From contig CALEDJ010000058.1 in NCBI GenBank assembly GCA_937951485.1, positions 23,294 through 87,293 on the forward strand: a DNA stretch of 64,000 nt, given 5' to 3'. The notes beneath the pieces are model-generated. The model had not been told where the DNA came from and did not search any database. It worked only from the letters and a program-made list of their open reading frames with translations. The position numbers were made by a program, and so were the translations under genes. Source of the stretch: an uncultured bacterium. GTDB lineage: Bacteria; Hydrogenedentota; Hydrogenedentia; Hydrogenedentales; CAILVY01. Position 1 is the stretch's first letter. Each line of letters begins with the position of its first letter. This document shows, piece after piece, positions 8,821-18,831 of the stretch.

Positions 8821-10503
8821 ATGGGAATGGGTGTCCAATGCGCAGCCATGTTGATCGCTGCGGGGACTTGCCTCCATGCATACGGGGAAACCGGTCTGCA
8901 GGGGTTCTGGAAACTGGTGGAGAACGCCCGGGATTTTACCGGCCATGCCCGGCATGCGGAGAACCACGGAGTCGTTTTTGACGCAAGCGCGCCGGATGGT
9001 CGCCCGGCAGCCCGTTTTGACGGGCGTTCTGCGTACATGGAAGTGCCGCCGCCGCTGGCGCCGCGACTCGGAACAGGTGATTTTACGCTTTCGCTGTGGA
9101 TTTGCACGGAACCGGCGCTGGATGACGCCCTCGGCGATTTGCTGAGCCAATATGATCCCGACACCCGCCGGGGCTTCAATCTCGGCGTGACCCATTGTTC
9201 CGGCGTGGCGAATTCCCAGCCCAATTATCGAAACCTGCACTTCGGCATTGACAATGCCCGCCAGGACGCCGAGTGGACCGATTGCGGTCGTCCCGGCAAC
9301 GCCATCCTCGTCTTCGGATTTGCCGTGCATGAAGGCAATCTCTACGCGGCCACATGCGAGCCGGGTGAAAATGAGTCCGGCCGTGTGTACCGCTACGAGA
9401 GCAATGGCGTCTGGGCGGATTGCGGCAGTCCCGATGCAAGCAACGCAGTCGCGGCGCTTGCCGTTCATGACGGACAACTTTACGCCGGCACATCGTTTTA
9501 CGACACCACCGGATCGGCGTTGCCGCCTTCGCCCAACACCACGCCCGGCGGGAAGGTCTATCGGTATGCCGGGGACAGGGAATGGGTTTTCTGTGGCGGG
9601 CTGGAGAATCCGGAAACCGGCGCGGCGGCGACGATGGGCGGTCTTGCGGTGTTCCGCGGAAACCTCTACGCGACCACGCTCAAGCAGGATGGATTCGGGC
9701 TGTACCGTTACGAAGGGGGCACAAAATGGACCTATTGCGGGCATCCGGGGCGGCGCGTGCTGAATCCCTGCGCGTTTAACGGCCATCTCTACATGGTTTC
9801 CTACGACATGCCCGGCGGGCCATTCCGTTACGATGGAACCGAATGGGCTTATGTGGGCGGCACGATTGACCCGCCCATCCACCAGGACTATTCCTTTGCG
9901 GTCTACGGCGGGCGGCTGCATGTCTCGACCTGGCCGCAGGCCTATGTGTATCGCATGGAGCCGGACGGCCGTTGGACGGCGTGCGGCAAACCCGAAGACG
10001 AGTTGGAAACGATGGGCATGATGGCCTACAACGGCAAACTCTATGTCGGAGCGCTGCCCTCGTCCCACGTCTATCGTTACGACGGCGGCGAGGTCTGGAC
10101 GCGTTTCGGGCAGCAACTGGACACCGCCGAAGGAAAATACCGCCGGGCATGGTCCATGGCCATTTACCGGGGTAACCTGTTCTGCGGCACACTGCCTTCG
10201 GGGCGGGTTTTCAGCATCGAGGCGGGCCGGAATGTTACGCATGATCATGCATTGCAGCCCGGCTGGCGGCATGTGGCCGCCGTCCGTGATGCTGCTTACC
10301 TGCGGCTTTATGTGGATGGCAACCTCGTGGGCGAAAGCGCCGCGTTTGACCCCGCGGATTTTGACCTCACCAACGATCAGCCCCTGCGGATCGGATTCGG
10401 CGCAGGCGACTACTTCAACGGCTGGATGCGGAATCTGCGTATCTACGACCGAGCGCTCTCCAAAGATGAGATCTGCCGCCAGTGCGCTGAAGAACTGCGT
10501 TGA
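8821..10503 (+). CDS. Secreted LamG-like protein with internal beta-propeller-like repeats
   Basis: Signal peptide; LamG halves at both ends (FTLSLWICTEPAL... and GWRHVAAVRDAAYLRLYVDGNLVGES...GWMRNLRIYDRALS) flanking seven W..CG..GxLYxxT..VYRY repeats. Confidence 0.78.
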   Translation: MGMGVQCAAMLIAAGTCLHAYGETGLQGFWKLVENARDFTGHARHAENHGVVFDASAPDGRPAARFDGRSAYMEVPPPLAPRLGTGDFTLSLWICTEPALDDALGDLLSQYDPDTRRGFNLGVTHCSGVANSQPNYRNLHFGIDNARQDAEWTDCGRPGNAILVFGFAVHEGNLYAATCEPGENESGRVYRYESNGVWADCGSPDASNAVAALAVHDGQLYAGTSFYDTTGSALPPSPNTTPGGKVYRYAGDREWVFCGGLENPETGAAATMGGLAVFRGNLYATTLKQDGFGLYRYEGGTKWTYCGHPGRRVLNPCAFNGHLYMVSYDMPGGPFRYDGTEWAYVGGTIDPPIHQDYSFAVYGGRLHVSTWPQAYVYRMEPDGRWTACGKPEDELETMGMMAYNGKLYVGALPSSHVYRYDGGEVWTRFGQQLDTAEGKYRRAWSMAIYRGNLFCGTLPSGRVFSIEAGRNVTHDHALQPGWRHVAAVRDAAYLRLYVDGNLVGESAAFDPADFDLTNDQPLRIGFGAGDYFNGWMRNLRIYDRALSKDEICRQCAEELR

Positions 10504-10583
10504 CAACATGATGTGCCCGTGTCGTGCAGATGCGTCATTCCCGCGCAACCCTTTGATCGGCAAATAGCCCGGCAACTATCCAT

Positions 10584-12773
10584 TCACAAGCCCAGAAGAG
10601 TAAAGCCCTGATAGGTGATCAACGCCCCCAGGTATGCCAGGGTTGTCATATAACTGAAGGTCAAAATAGACCAGCGCCATTGCGCGGTTTCGCGCCGGAT
10701 GACGAAAAGCGTGGCGGCGCACTGACAGCATAACGCGAAGAACACAATGATGGAGAGTCCGACCGGGATATTGAACAGTTTCTCGCCATCGCTGCGTTCC
10801 ACAGCCTTCAGGCGTTGTGACAAGACCTGATAGGCGCTGTCGTCTTCATATTCCAGGTTGAGGATGGTGGCGAGGGTCGCGATGAAGACTTCGCGCGCGG
10901 GGAAACTGGCGATGACGGCGGTGGCGATACGCCAATCCCAACCCATCGGGCGGAAAACCGGCTCCACCATGCGTCCGAGGCGCCCCAGAAAACTGTTGCG
11001 GAGGTGCGCCCCCGCTTCCTTGTGATCAATTTCCTGGAGCGCCTTGTCGCGCTCGGGGCCTTCCGGCATATGCGCCATGGTTTCGGCGCGCTGCACCTCG
11101 AATTCTTCCTCGATTGTTGCGGAATGCGGGAAATACGCCAGCGCCCAGACGATGACCGCCACCGAGAAAATCAGCGTGCCGGCGCGCACAAGGAATTCAC
11201 GACCCTCCCGGTACAGTTTTCGTATCACGGAACGGGGCTGCGGCATTTTGTAACTGGGCATTTCCATAATGAACGGAGATTTCTGGCCCCTGAAAATGGT
11301 GCGCTTGAATATCCAGGCCGCCGGTCCCGTCACGGCAATGCCCAGAATGTACGCGCAAAACAGCGTCAACCCCTGAAGCCCGATGATGCCGCCCAGAAAG
11401 CGGCGTTCCGGAATCAGGGCGGCGATCATGACGGTATAGACCAAAAGACGCGCGGAACAACTCATCAGCGGCGCAACGAGAATGGTGGCGAAACGATCGC
11501 GCTGGTTGTGAATCACGCGGGTGGCGGTGATGCCGGGCACGGCGCAGGCAAAACAGGAGAGCATGGGGATGAAAGACTGCCCGCTGAGTCCGCACCAACT
11601 CATGATCTTGTCCATGAGAAAGGCGGCGCGCGCCATGTAGCCGCAGTCTTCAAGGATGGCGATAAAAAGGCTCAGCAGCAGAATCTGCGGCAAAAACACC
11701 ACCACGCTGCCCACCCCCCCGATGATGCCGTCCACCACGAGGCTTCTAAGCATGCCGGAGGGCAATGTACCGCCGACGGCAGTGCCCACCCAGCCGACCA
11801 TGGCCTCCACGGCGTGCATTGCAGGCAGCGCGCCCGAATATATGGACTGGAAGACCAGCATCATGATCCCCAGAAAACATAAGGTGCCAAGGACGCGATG
11901 CGTCAGGACGTCATCAAGGCGGTCAGACCCTGTGACGGGGCGTTCGGAAGGGAGACGGAGCGTCCGGCGCGTGACCTCCTCCGCCCAACGGTAGCGCTCC
12001 CGCGCTTCTGTGGCGGCAAGCGTGATTTCTCCGGATTGCGCCTCCCGCCGCCGTGCGCGGATTAGATTTGCGCATTGCTCCCCCAGCGTCCGCACCAGCC
12101 GTTCTTCGGCATACCCTTCCTCATCCACCAGCACGCGGAAGGCTTCCGCCCTGGGCACTGTGCGGCCGAGCGTTGTCTTGAATTGTTCCAAGTCCGCCGT
12201 CAGCGAATCCACCGCTTTGGAGAGGCATTCGGGAAAACGGCACACCGGCTGCGCCGGGGGAATGTGGCCTTCCACCATGCGGCGAATCTCACGAAGAAGC
12301 GCATCCACCCCTTTTCCTATGTGGGCGCACAACGGAACCACGGGTGCGCCGATTTCCCTGGAAAGCGCCTCCAGATCAATGATCACCCCCAGGCGCGCCG
12401 CCACATCCATCATGTTCAGGGCGATAATAATTGGTTTGCCGAGTTCCAGCAACTGGGATACAAAATACAGATTGCGCTCAAGATTGGAAGCGTCCACCAC
12501 CACCACCAGCCCGATGACCGGATGTTCGTGCGGCACCTGGTTCAGCAGGATATCCGCGACAATCATCTCGTCAGGCGAACGGGCGGCGAGGCTGTAGGCC
12601 CCCGGCATGTCAACGATTTCAGCGTCAATGCCGTGCTCGCGCAATTCACCGTGTTTGCGTTCCACAGTGACGCCGGGATAATTCCCCGTGCTGTGTGAGA
12701 GGCCGGTCAGGTCGTTGAATACCGCCGTTTTTCCCACATTGGGATTGCCCACAAGGGCCAGCGCTTTTATCAT
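10584..12773 (-). CDS. feoB: Ferrous iron transport protein B
   Basis: N-terminal G domain ALVGNPNVGKTAVFNDLTGLSHSTGNYPGVTVE; FeoB membrane domain. Confidence 0.96.
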   Translation of the reverse strand: MIKALALVGNPNVGKTAVFNDLTGLSHSTGNYPGVTVERKHGELREHGIDAEIVDMPGAYSLAARSPDEMIVADILLNQVPHEHPVIGLVVVVDASNLERNLYFVSQLLELGKPIIIALNMMDVAARLGVIIDLEALSREIGAPVVPLCAHIGKGVDALLREIRRMVEGHIPPAQPVCRFPECLSKAVDSLTADLEQFKTTLGRTVPRAEAFRVLVDEEGYAEERLVRTLGEQCANLIRARRREAQSGEITLAATEARERYRWAEEVTRRTLRLPSERPVTGSDRLDDVLTHRVLGTLCFLGIMMLVFQSIYSGALPAMHAVEAMVGWVGTAVGGTLPSGMLRSLVVDGIIGGVGSVVVFLPQILLLSLFIAILEDCGYMARAAFLMDKIMSWCGLSGQSFIPMLSCFACAVPGITATRVIHNQRDRFATILVAPLMSCSARLLVYTVMIAALIPERRFLGGIIGLQGLTLFCAYILGIAVTGPAAWIFKRTIFRGQKSPFIMEMPSYKMPQPRSVIRKLYREGREFLVRAGTLIFSVAVIVWALAYFPHSATIEEEFEVQRAETMAHMPEGPERDKALQEIDHKEAGAHLRNSFLGRLGRMVEPVFRPMGWDWRIATAVIASFPAREVFIATLATILNLEYEDDSAYQVLSQRLKAVERSDGEKLFNIPVGLSIIVFFALCCQCAATLFVIRRETAQWRWSILTFSYMTTLAYLGALITYQGFTLLGL

Positions 12774-13039
12774 GCGCCAGGCTCCAGTTCAACCAGCGCC
12801 GCCTCCGATTTGCGCATGGTCAGATACGACCCCCGCACCTGGACCACCATTGGATCACCCAGCGGCGCAAAGCGAACGACCGAGACCTCCGCGCCCCGGC
12901 ACACGCCCATCTCCAAAAGGCGTTGCTGAATGGCGCCTGCGCCGGTCACCCGCGCCACTACCCCCCGTTGCCCCCGAAGCAACTGATCCAGGCTTCTGCG
13001 TGATCCTGCTTTAGCGGTGTCTGATGGGGAACCTTGCAT
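12770..13039 (-). CDS. feoA: FeoA-domain protein
   Basis: 89 aa; QRLLEMGVCRGAEVSVVRFAPLGDPMVVQVRGSYLTMRKSEA; 4-bp ATGA overlap with feoB. Confidence 0.9.
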   Translation of the reverse strand: MQGSPSDTAKAGSRRSLDQLLRGQRGVVARVTGAGAIQQRLLEMGVCRGAEVSVVRFAPLGDPMVVQVRGSYLTMRKSEAALVELEPGA

Positions 13040-13062
13040 TCCTGCTCCTGCTTCATGGCGGC

Positions 13063-13563
13063 TCACAAAGAAGCGCCTTGGTGATTCCGCATCTGTTCCC
13101 GAACCTTTTCCGCCAAAGCCGTGTCGCTTAACAGGCAACGCATCAACGCCATCAGGCGGCGCCCGGTGTCCATGCTCATCAGATGCTCCATTTTGCAGGC
13201 ATCCGCCATCGCCATATCGCGGTCCACACCCAACACCTGCTCGAAGAAGCGCGCCAGAATGGAAAAATTCTCCTCCACCAGCGTGGCAATCCGTTTGCCC
13301 TCCTCCGTCAACAACAGGAACCGATGCGGGTCCTCGCCAACCCATCCACGCTTCTTCAACTGGCTCAGGGCCATTGATGCGGCCCCCCGCGATATCTCCA
13401 GCATCTCCGCCACATCCGTCGAACGCGCGTACCCCAACTCACTGCGCAGATGGTCAATCGCCATCAGGTAATGCGCCATGGAATGCGACGGCTTGTTGCG
13501 GTCAAATTCCCGCCAATAACTGCCGTCGTTCTTCGGTTTGGGAGCAGCGGATTTCGTTGGCAT
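13063..13563 (-). CDS. DtxR/MntR-family metal-dependent transcriptional regulator
   Basis: YLMAIDHLRSELGYARSTDVAEMLEISRGAASMALSQLKKRGWV HTH; upstream of feoAB. Confidence 0.86.
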   Translation of the reverse strand: MPTKSAAPKPKNDGSYWREFDRNKPSHSMAHYLMAIDHLRSELGYARSTDVAEMLEISRGAASMALSQLKKRGWVGEDPHRFLLLTEEGKRIATLVEENFSILARFFEQVLGVDRDMAMADACKMEHLMSMDTGRRLMALMRCLLSDTALAEKVREQMRNHQGASL

Positions 13564-13753
13564 GGGGGCTTCCGTTAATGCGGCTGAACAACACTTCTAC
13601 TTGTATTATAACAGGTTCTGGCTGTTGATCCAAAAAGCGGCGGGGGATTGCGGAACAGCATGTGAAAATGACTCGGCAAGCCATGATTTGACTATGGCCT
13701 TCCGGAGACCCTAGGCTGGCGTGGTCCCGTGGATGCGCAACGAGAGGGAACGA

Positions 13754-14515
13754 ATGAACGACAGGGATCATGCCTCCGGCGGACAGAAAGCGGCGATGTC
13801 CCGCGAATCAGCGCCCGCATTTACGCACGATGAAGTCTTTCGCCTCATATCCTTGGCATCGCCGGGGGCGCGAATTCTGGATATTCCCGCCGGGTCCGGG
13901 GCCTTCACCAACCGTCTGCAGGCTGCGGGATATGACGTGATCGCTTCGGATATTGTTGCGCACCCTGCGGTGCCGCCATCGCGCTTCCGGCAGGCCGACA
14001 TGAATCTGCCGCTGCCGTTTGACGATGCCTCCTTCGATGCCGTGGCATCCATCGAAGGACTGGAGCACATTCAACGGCCATTCGATTTTATCCGGGAATG
14101 CCGCCGCATTCTGCGTTCCGACGGGTTTCTGGTGCTTTCCACACCGAATGTCTCATCCCTGCGATCGCGGTGGCGCTGGTTCCTGACGGGATTCCACAAC
14201 AAGTGTAAATATCCCCTGGATGAAACTTTTCCGCAGCCGCGCCATCACATCAACATGCGGTCCTATCCGGAACTGCGCTATATGTTCCACACCAGCGGTT
14301 TTCGCATCGAATGCGTGCGCACCAACCGGATAAAGCCGGTGAATTGGCTTTATTTGCCTTGGGTACCGCCGGCTTATGCGATCACCCGCCTCGCCATGCG
14401 ACGGGCGGCGCGCACGTCGGAACACCGCCGCGTGGTGGGGGAGACCATCGGCCAGATGTTTTCCCGGGCGGTGTTGTTCGGAGAGACGCTGATCGTGGTG
14501 GCGCGACCGAAATGA
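13754..14515 (+). CDS. Class I SAM-dependent methyltransferase
   Basis: ILDIPAGSGAFTNRLQAAGYDVIASDI; FDAVASIEGLEHIQRPFDFIREC. Confidence 0.85.
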   Translation: MNDRDHASGGQKAAMSRESAPAFTHDEVFRLISLASPGARILDIPAGSGAFTNRLQAAGYDVIASDIVAHPAVPPSRFRQADMNLPLPFDDASFDAVASIEGLEHIQRPFDFIRECRRILRSDGFLVLSTPNVSSLRSRWRWFLTGFHNKCKYPLDETFPQPRHHINMRSYPELRYMFHTSGFRIECVRTNRIKPVNWLYLPWVPPAYAITRLAMRRAARTSEHRRVVGETIGQMFSRAVLFGETLIVVARPK

Positions 14516-14586
14516 ACACGGCCCAACACAGACCGACACGGACCATTATGGACAGATGCGAAACGATATGGAGAGGAGCGCTTGAG

Positions 14587-15774
14587 ATGAGAGCGGCTAT
14601 GGGGTGTTTTTTCTGGCTTCTCCTGGGCCCGGCGGCGTGGGGCGAAACAGCGGTCGCCCCGCCGGGCGTAGTGATTCATCACAGTCCGCAAGCCACCGGC
14701 TTGTACATCGGATCGCCGAGCATTACGGTGTTGCCCAACGGCGATTACCTCGCTTCTCACGATTACTTCGGCCCGGAGAGCAATGAGCACGAATGCGCCA
14801 CGGCGCGGGTGTACAGGTCCGACGACCGCGGCGAAACCTGGCGGCATATTGCGGAACTGCAATGTCTGTTCTGGCCCAAACTCTTCACGCACCGCGGTGC
14901 GGTCTATATTCTGGGCGTGGAAAAGCATCACGGGCGCATCGTCATCCGGCGTTCCACAGACGACGGCATGACATGGACCGCGCCCGCCGATGCCGACAGC
15001 GGACTTCTTACGCCCGAAGGGGAATTCCACACCGCGCCGATGCCCGTCATCGAACATGACGGCAGGTTGTGGCGCGCATTTGAGGACGCCATGGGCGGCA
15101 CGCGGTGGGGCGAACGTTACCGCGCTTTCATGATGTCCATCCCCGTTGATGCCGACCTGCTCCGCGCGGACAACTGGACCTTCAGCAACGTCGTTGCGCG
15201 CCACCCGGAATGGCTGGGCGGTGATTTCCGGGGCTGGCTGGAAGGCAATGCCGTCGTCACGCGCGACGGCCGGATGGTCAATATCCTGCGCGTGGATACG
15301 CCCGCCTGCCCGGAAAAAGCCGCCATCGTCACCATCAGCGACGATGGCAAAACGGCATCCTTCGACCCTGACACGGGATTCGTTGATTTCCCCGGCGGCG
15401 CGAAGAAATTCACCATCCGCTACGACAAGGAAAGCGGCCTCTACTGGTCCATCGCCACCATCGTCCCCCAAAAACATCAGGACGCCGGGCGGCCGGGCGG
15501 CATCCGCAACACCCTCGCCCTGACCGCCTCCGCCGACTTGCGCATCTGGGTTGTCCGGTGCATTCTGCTGTACCATCCCGATGTCGCCGCCCACGGTTTT
15601 CAATATGTGGACTGGCAATTCGACGGCGATGATCTCATCGCCGTGTGTCGCACCGCGCACGACGACGGCATCGGCGGCGCACGCAATAACCATGATGCCA
15701 ACTTTCTTACCTTCCACCGCATCAAGGATTTTCGCATCCTGACCGGCAAGGATTCCGTGGCGGACTGGCGCTGA
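14587..15774 (+). CDS. Secreted sialidase/BNR-repeat-like protein
   Basis: Signal peptide; YRSDDRGETWRHI and RRSTDDGMTWTAP Asp-box motifs. Confidence 0.78.
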   Translation: MRAAMGCFFWLLLGPAAWGETAVAPPGVVIHHSPQATGLYIGSPSITVLPNGDYLASHDYFGPESNEHECATARVYRSDDRGETWRHIAELQCLFWPKLFTHRGAVYILGVEKHHGRIVIRRSTDDGMTWTAPADADSGLLTPEGEFHTAPMPVIEHDGRLWRAFEDAMGGTRWGERYRAFMMSIPVDADLLRADNWTFSNVVARHPEWLGGDFRGWLEGNAVVTRDGRMVNILRVDTPACPEKAAIVTISDDGKTASFDPDTGFVDFPGGAKKFTIRYDKESGLYWSIATIVPQKHQDAGRPGGIRNTLALTASADLRIWVVRCILLYHPDVAAHGFQYVDWQFDGDDLIAVCRTAHDDGIGGARNNHDANFLTFHRIKDFRILTGKDSVADWR

Positions 15775-16045
15775 CCTGGAGTGCGCTGTCTGCTCAGCGC
15801 TTTTTGCCGGGCTTTCCAAGTCTCGTTCAATTCAGCCAAAGCGCCGAACAATCGGCGCGCCCCAGATGGTTTTTGAAAACGGTTTTTGTGATGCAGGGGA
15901 AAACAATCATGCTGATCGAACCGTGTACCGAGGCGTGGGAGAAGAGGGGCGCTTCAAGACGATTGCGGGGCGGGAATAGTGTTGCCTATAATCGCGTTCC
16001 CATGGGGATAAAACCGAAACACAGCATCAATAGGGAGTTGCAGGA

Positions 16046-16993
16046 ATGGAAAATGTGTTGATTATTGGTTCCGGGCCGGCGGGCTATACGGCGGCTTTGT
16101 ACACGGCGCGGGCGAATCTGTCGCCGTTATGCCTGGAAGGTGAACCCAGCCAGGACATGCTGCCCGGCGGGCAGTTGATGACGACAACGGAGGTCGAGAA
16201 TTATCCAGGCTATCCAGAGGGCGTAAGCGGTCCGAAAATGATGGAGGACTTCAAAAAGCAGGCGGAACGTTTCGGTGCGCGCTTCGAATACAAGACTGCC
16301 ACCAAAGTGGACTTTTCCACGCGACCGTTCAAGGTATGGGCAGGGGAAGAGTTATTTGAGGCGAAGACCGTGATCATCGCCACCGGCGCGTCCGCGAAAT
16401 ATCTGGGGCTGGAATCCGAGCAGCATTTCCTGAATCGCGGGGTCTCCGCATGCGCCACATGCGACGGCGCGCTGCCGCGTTTCCGGAACAAGCCGCTCGT
16501 TGTGGTGGGCGGCGGCGACACGGCGATGGAAGAAGCGCTGTTCCTGGCGAATTTCGCCTCCAAAGTGCATGTGGTGCATCGGCGCGATCAATTCCGCGCA
16601 AGCAAGATCATGGGCGACCGTGTGCTGAAGCACCCCAAGATTACTGTGGAATGGAACAGCGTGGTGGAGGAAATCCTGGGAAACGATCAGGACGGCGTGA
16701 CGGGGGTGCGGCTGAAGGATGTCCAGACGGGGGAGACGCGGGAGATCGCCTGCGCGGGCTATTTCGCGGCCATCGGCCACAAACCCAACACGGATATTTT
16801 CAAAGGCATATTGGAAATGCGCGAGAACGGCTATCTCATCACAAAGCCCGACAGCACCTGCACCAATATCGAAGGCGTCTTCGCCTGCGGCGATGTGCGA
16901 GACCCCGTATATCGGCAAGCCGTCACCGCCGCGGGCAACGGCTGCATGGCGGCCATTGACGCCACCCGCTGGCTGGAAGCCCAGGAAGGCTGA
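16046..16993 (+). CDS. trxB: Thioredoxin-disulfide reductase
   Basis: [20 protein letters not shown]; redox [40 protein letters not shown]. Confidence 0.95.
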   Translation: MENVLIIGSGPAGYTAALYTARANLSPLCLEGEPSQDMLPGGQLMTTTEVENYPGYPEGVSGPKMMEDFKKQAERFGARFEYKTATKVDFSTRPFKVWAGEELFEAKTVIIATGASAKYLGLESEQHFLNRGVSACATCDGALPRFRNKPLVVVGGGDTAMEEALFLANFASKVHVVHRRDQFRASKIMGDRVLKHPKITVEWNSVVEEILGNDQDGVTGVRLKDVQTGETREIACAGYFAAIGHKPNTDIFKGILEMRENGYLITKPDSTCTNIEGVFACGDVRDPVYRQAVTAAGNGCMAAIDATRWLEAQEG

Positions 16994-17008
16994 TTCGCTC
17001 CGACCTCG

Positions 17009-17167
17009 TCAGCAGCACTCGAAATGCGTCTGGAAAAACTGAATGATCTGATTGATCAGGCTGAAGATCGCTGAAATCGTGGCGACCACCTGTTGTATGG
17101 CGTACAACAGGAATTCGTAATCGGCTGCGAGAGCCGGCGTGCCGGTGAAACGTGGGGCGTGTTGCAT
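17009..17167 (-). CDS. Putative 52-aa hydrophobic small protein
   Basis: MQHAPRFTGTPALAADYEFLLYAIQQVVATISAIFSLINQIIQFFQTHFECC; AAGGAG 9 nt upstream of ATG; extended -10 TGCTATACT and 5' leader hairpin upstream. Confidence 0.5.
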   Translation of the reverse strand: MQHAPRFTGTPALAADYEFLLYAIQQVVATISAIFSLINQIIQFFQTHFECC

Positions 17168-17214
17168 CGTTTTCTTCTCCTTCATGACGGTGTCACTCCG
17201 TTTTCTCTTGCTTT

Positions 17215-17234
17215 GCCCGGCAGCAATGCCGGGC
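17215..17234 (-). promoter_or_regulatory. Leader hairpin upstream of small ORF
   Basis: gcccggc-agcaat-gccgggc perfect 7-bp stem. Confidence 0.4.
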
Positions 17235-17377
17235 CAGAACCGTCTCAAGTATAGCAAATGGGGGTGGCTCAATGTGTCCAAATGGTCCGGGCGGACTGAC
17301 AGAAAATCCTCCAATCGGCCCGACCGGGCCAGTCTGGGGGGGGCCTCCATTGGAATCACCGTCAAGGTATATAACCA

Positions 17378-17406
17378 GGCGGGCGCCACGCGCTGCGGCG
17401 CCCGCC
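17378..17406 (-). terminator. Intrinsic terminator-like hairpin downstream of aceA
   Basis: ggcgggcgcc-N9-ggcgcccgcc, perfect 10-bp stem about 20 nt after the aceA stop; no strong U-tract. Confidence 0.6.
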
Positions 17407-17427
17407 CATTTTCAAGTCTGAAAGGTT

Positions 17428-18789
17428 TTATTTGACGGCGAATTGGGCCTCTTCGGTGGAGCCTTCCATAGCGGTAACGGAAGTGGTGCCGCCGGTGATG
17501 ACGTTCAGCACGCGGTCGAAGTAGCCGGTGCCCACGAATTTCTGGTGGCTGATCGCACGGTAGCCTTTGTCGGTTTCGTGGGCGAATTCCTCCTCCTGGA
17601 AGGAGGAATACGCAGCCATGCCTTCCGTCCGGTAGCGATAGGCCAGGTTGAACATGCCCATGTTGAGGGTGTGGAATCCGGCAAGGGTGACGAACTGGAA
17701 CTTGTACCCCATGGCGGCGAGTTCGCGCTGGAATTTCGCGATCACGTCGTCGGGCAGGTTGCGTTTCCAGTTGAAGGACGGGGAGCAGTTGTAACTCAGC
17801 AACTTGTTGGGATAGACCCGCTTGATGCCCTCGGCGAAACGTTTGGCCTCTTCCAGGCTGGGATAGGAGGTTTCGCACCAGATCATGTCGGCATACGGCG
17901 CATAGGAGAGGCCGCGCGCGATGGCGGACTCAACGCCGGGCCGGACCCGATAGAATCCCTCTGGGGTGCGCTCATTGGAAATGATGAAGGGGTGGTCCCG
18001 CTCGTCAATGTCGCTGGTGATGAAGGTGGCGGCGTCGGCGTCGGTGCGCGCGATAAGCACGGTGGGCACGGCGCAGACGTCGGCCGCGAACCGGGCCGCA
18101 ATCAGTTTGGTGATAAACTCCTGTGTGGGAACCAGCACCTTGCCGCCGAGATGTCCGCATTTCTTGGCGGAGGCCAACTGGTCTTCGAAATGCACGCCCG
18201 CCGCGCCCGCGTCAATCATCTGCTTCATGAGTTCATAGGCGTTGAGCGGACCGCCGAAGCCCGCTTCGGCGTCGGCGACTATCGGGGCGAACCAGTAGGG
18301 GCCTTCCTTGCGGCCATCAAGCACCTGCACCTGGTCGGCGCGGCGCAGGGCGTTGTTGATCTTGCGCACCACGGCAGGAACGCTGTTGCTGGGATACAGG
18401 CTCTGATCGGGGTACATCTCATCGGCGAGGTTGGCGTCGGCGGCGACCTGCCACCCGCTGACGTAAATCGCCTTCAGTCCCGCCTCCACCTGCTGAATCG
18501 CCTGATTGCCGGTCAGTGCGCCGAGCGCGGCGATGAAAGGCTCGGTCTGGAGAAGGTACCAGAGGCGGTCCGCGCCGACCTGGGCGAAGGTGTATTCAAT
18601 CTTCAGCGTGCCGCGCGCGCGGAGTACGTCTTCGGGGGTGTAGGGCCGGGTGATGCCGTCCCAACGGGGGTCGTTTGCCCACAGGTCCCGGAGCACGTCC
18701 AGGCGATCCGGGTCAATGTCGTGGCTCAGGATGATTCTGGCCAGCGCTTTCGCGCGCTCATCCACGGTGCGTCGTTCAATGTATGGCAT
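17428..18789 (-). CDS. aceA: Isocitrate lyase
   Basis: [44 protein letters not shown]. Confidence 0.95.
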   Translation of the reverse strand: MPYIERRTVDERAKALARIILSHDIDPDRLDVLRDLWANDPRWDGITRPYTPEDVLRARGTLKIEYTFAQVGADRLWYLLQTEPFIAALGALTGNQAIQQVEAGLKAIYVSGWQVAADANLADEMYPDQSLYPSNSVPAVVRKINNALRRADQVQVLDGRKEGPYWFAPIVADAEAGFGGPLNAYELMKQMIDAGAAGVHFEDQLASAKKCGHLGGKVLVPTQEFITKLIAARFAADVCAVPTVLIARTDADAATFITSDIDERDHPFIISNERTPEGFYRVRPGVESAIARGLSYAPYADMIWCETSYPSLEEAKRFAEGIKRVYPNKLLSYNCSPSFNWKRNLPDDVIAKFQRELAAMGYKFQFVTLAGFHTLNMGMFNLAYRYRTEGMAAYSSFQEEEFAHETDKGYRAISHQKFVGTGYFDRVLNVITGGTTSVTAMEGSTEEAQFAVK

Positions 18790-18831
18790 GTTTCTTTTCC
18801 CTCCATCCAAGGTGTTTCAGTTCACACAGAT

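Noticed and set aside
17186-17878. N-terminal part of the 289-aa minus-strand ORF 17009..17878
   Set aside because: Reads through aceA in another frame (Arg/Gly/Gln-rich); only the 3' end after its own RBS looks like a real small gene.
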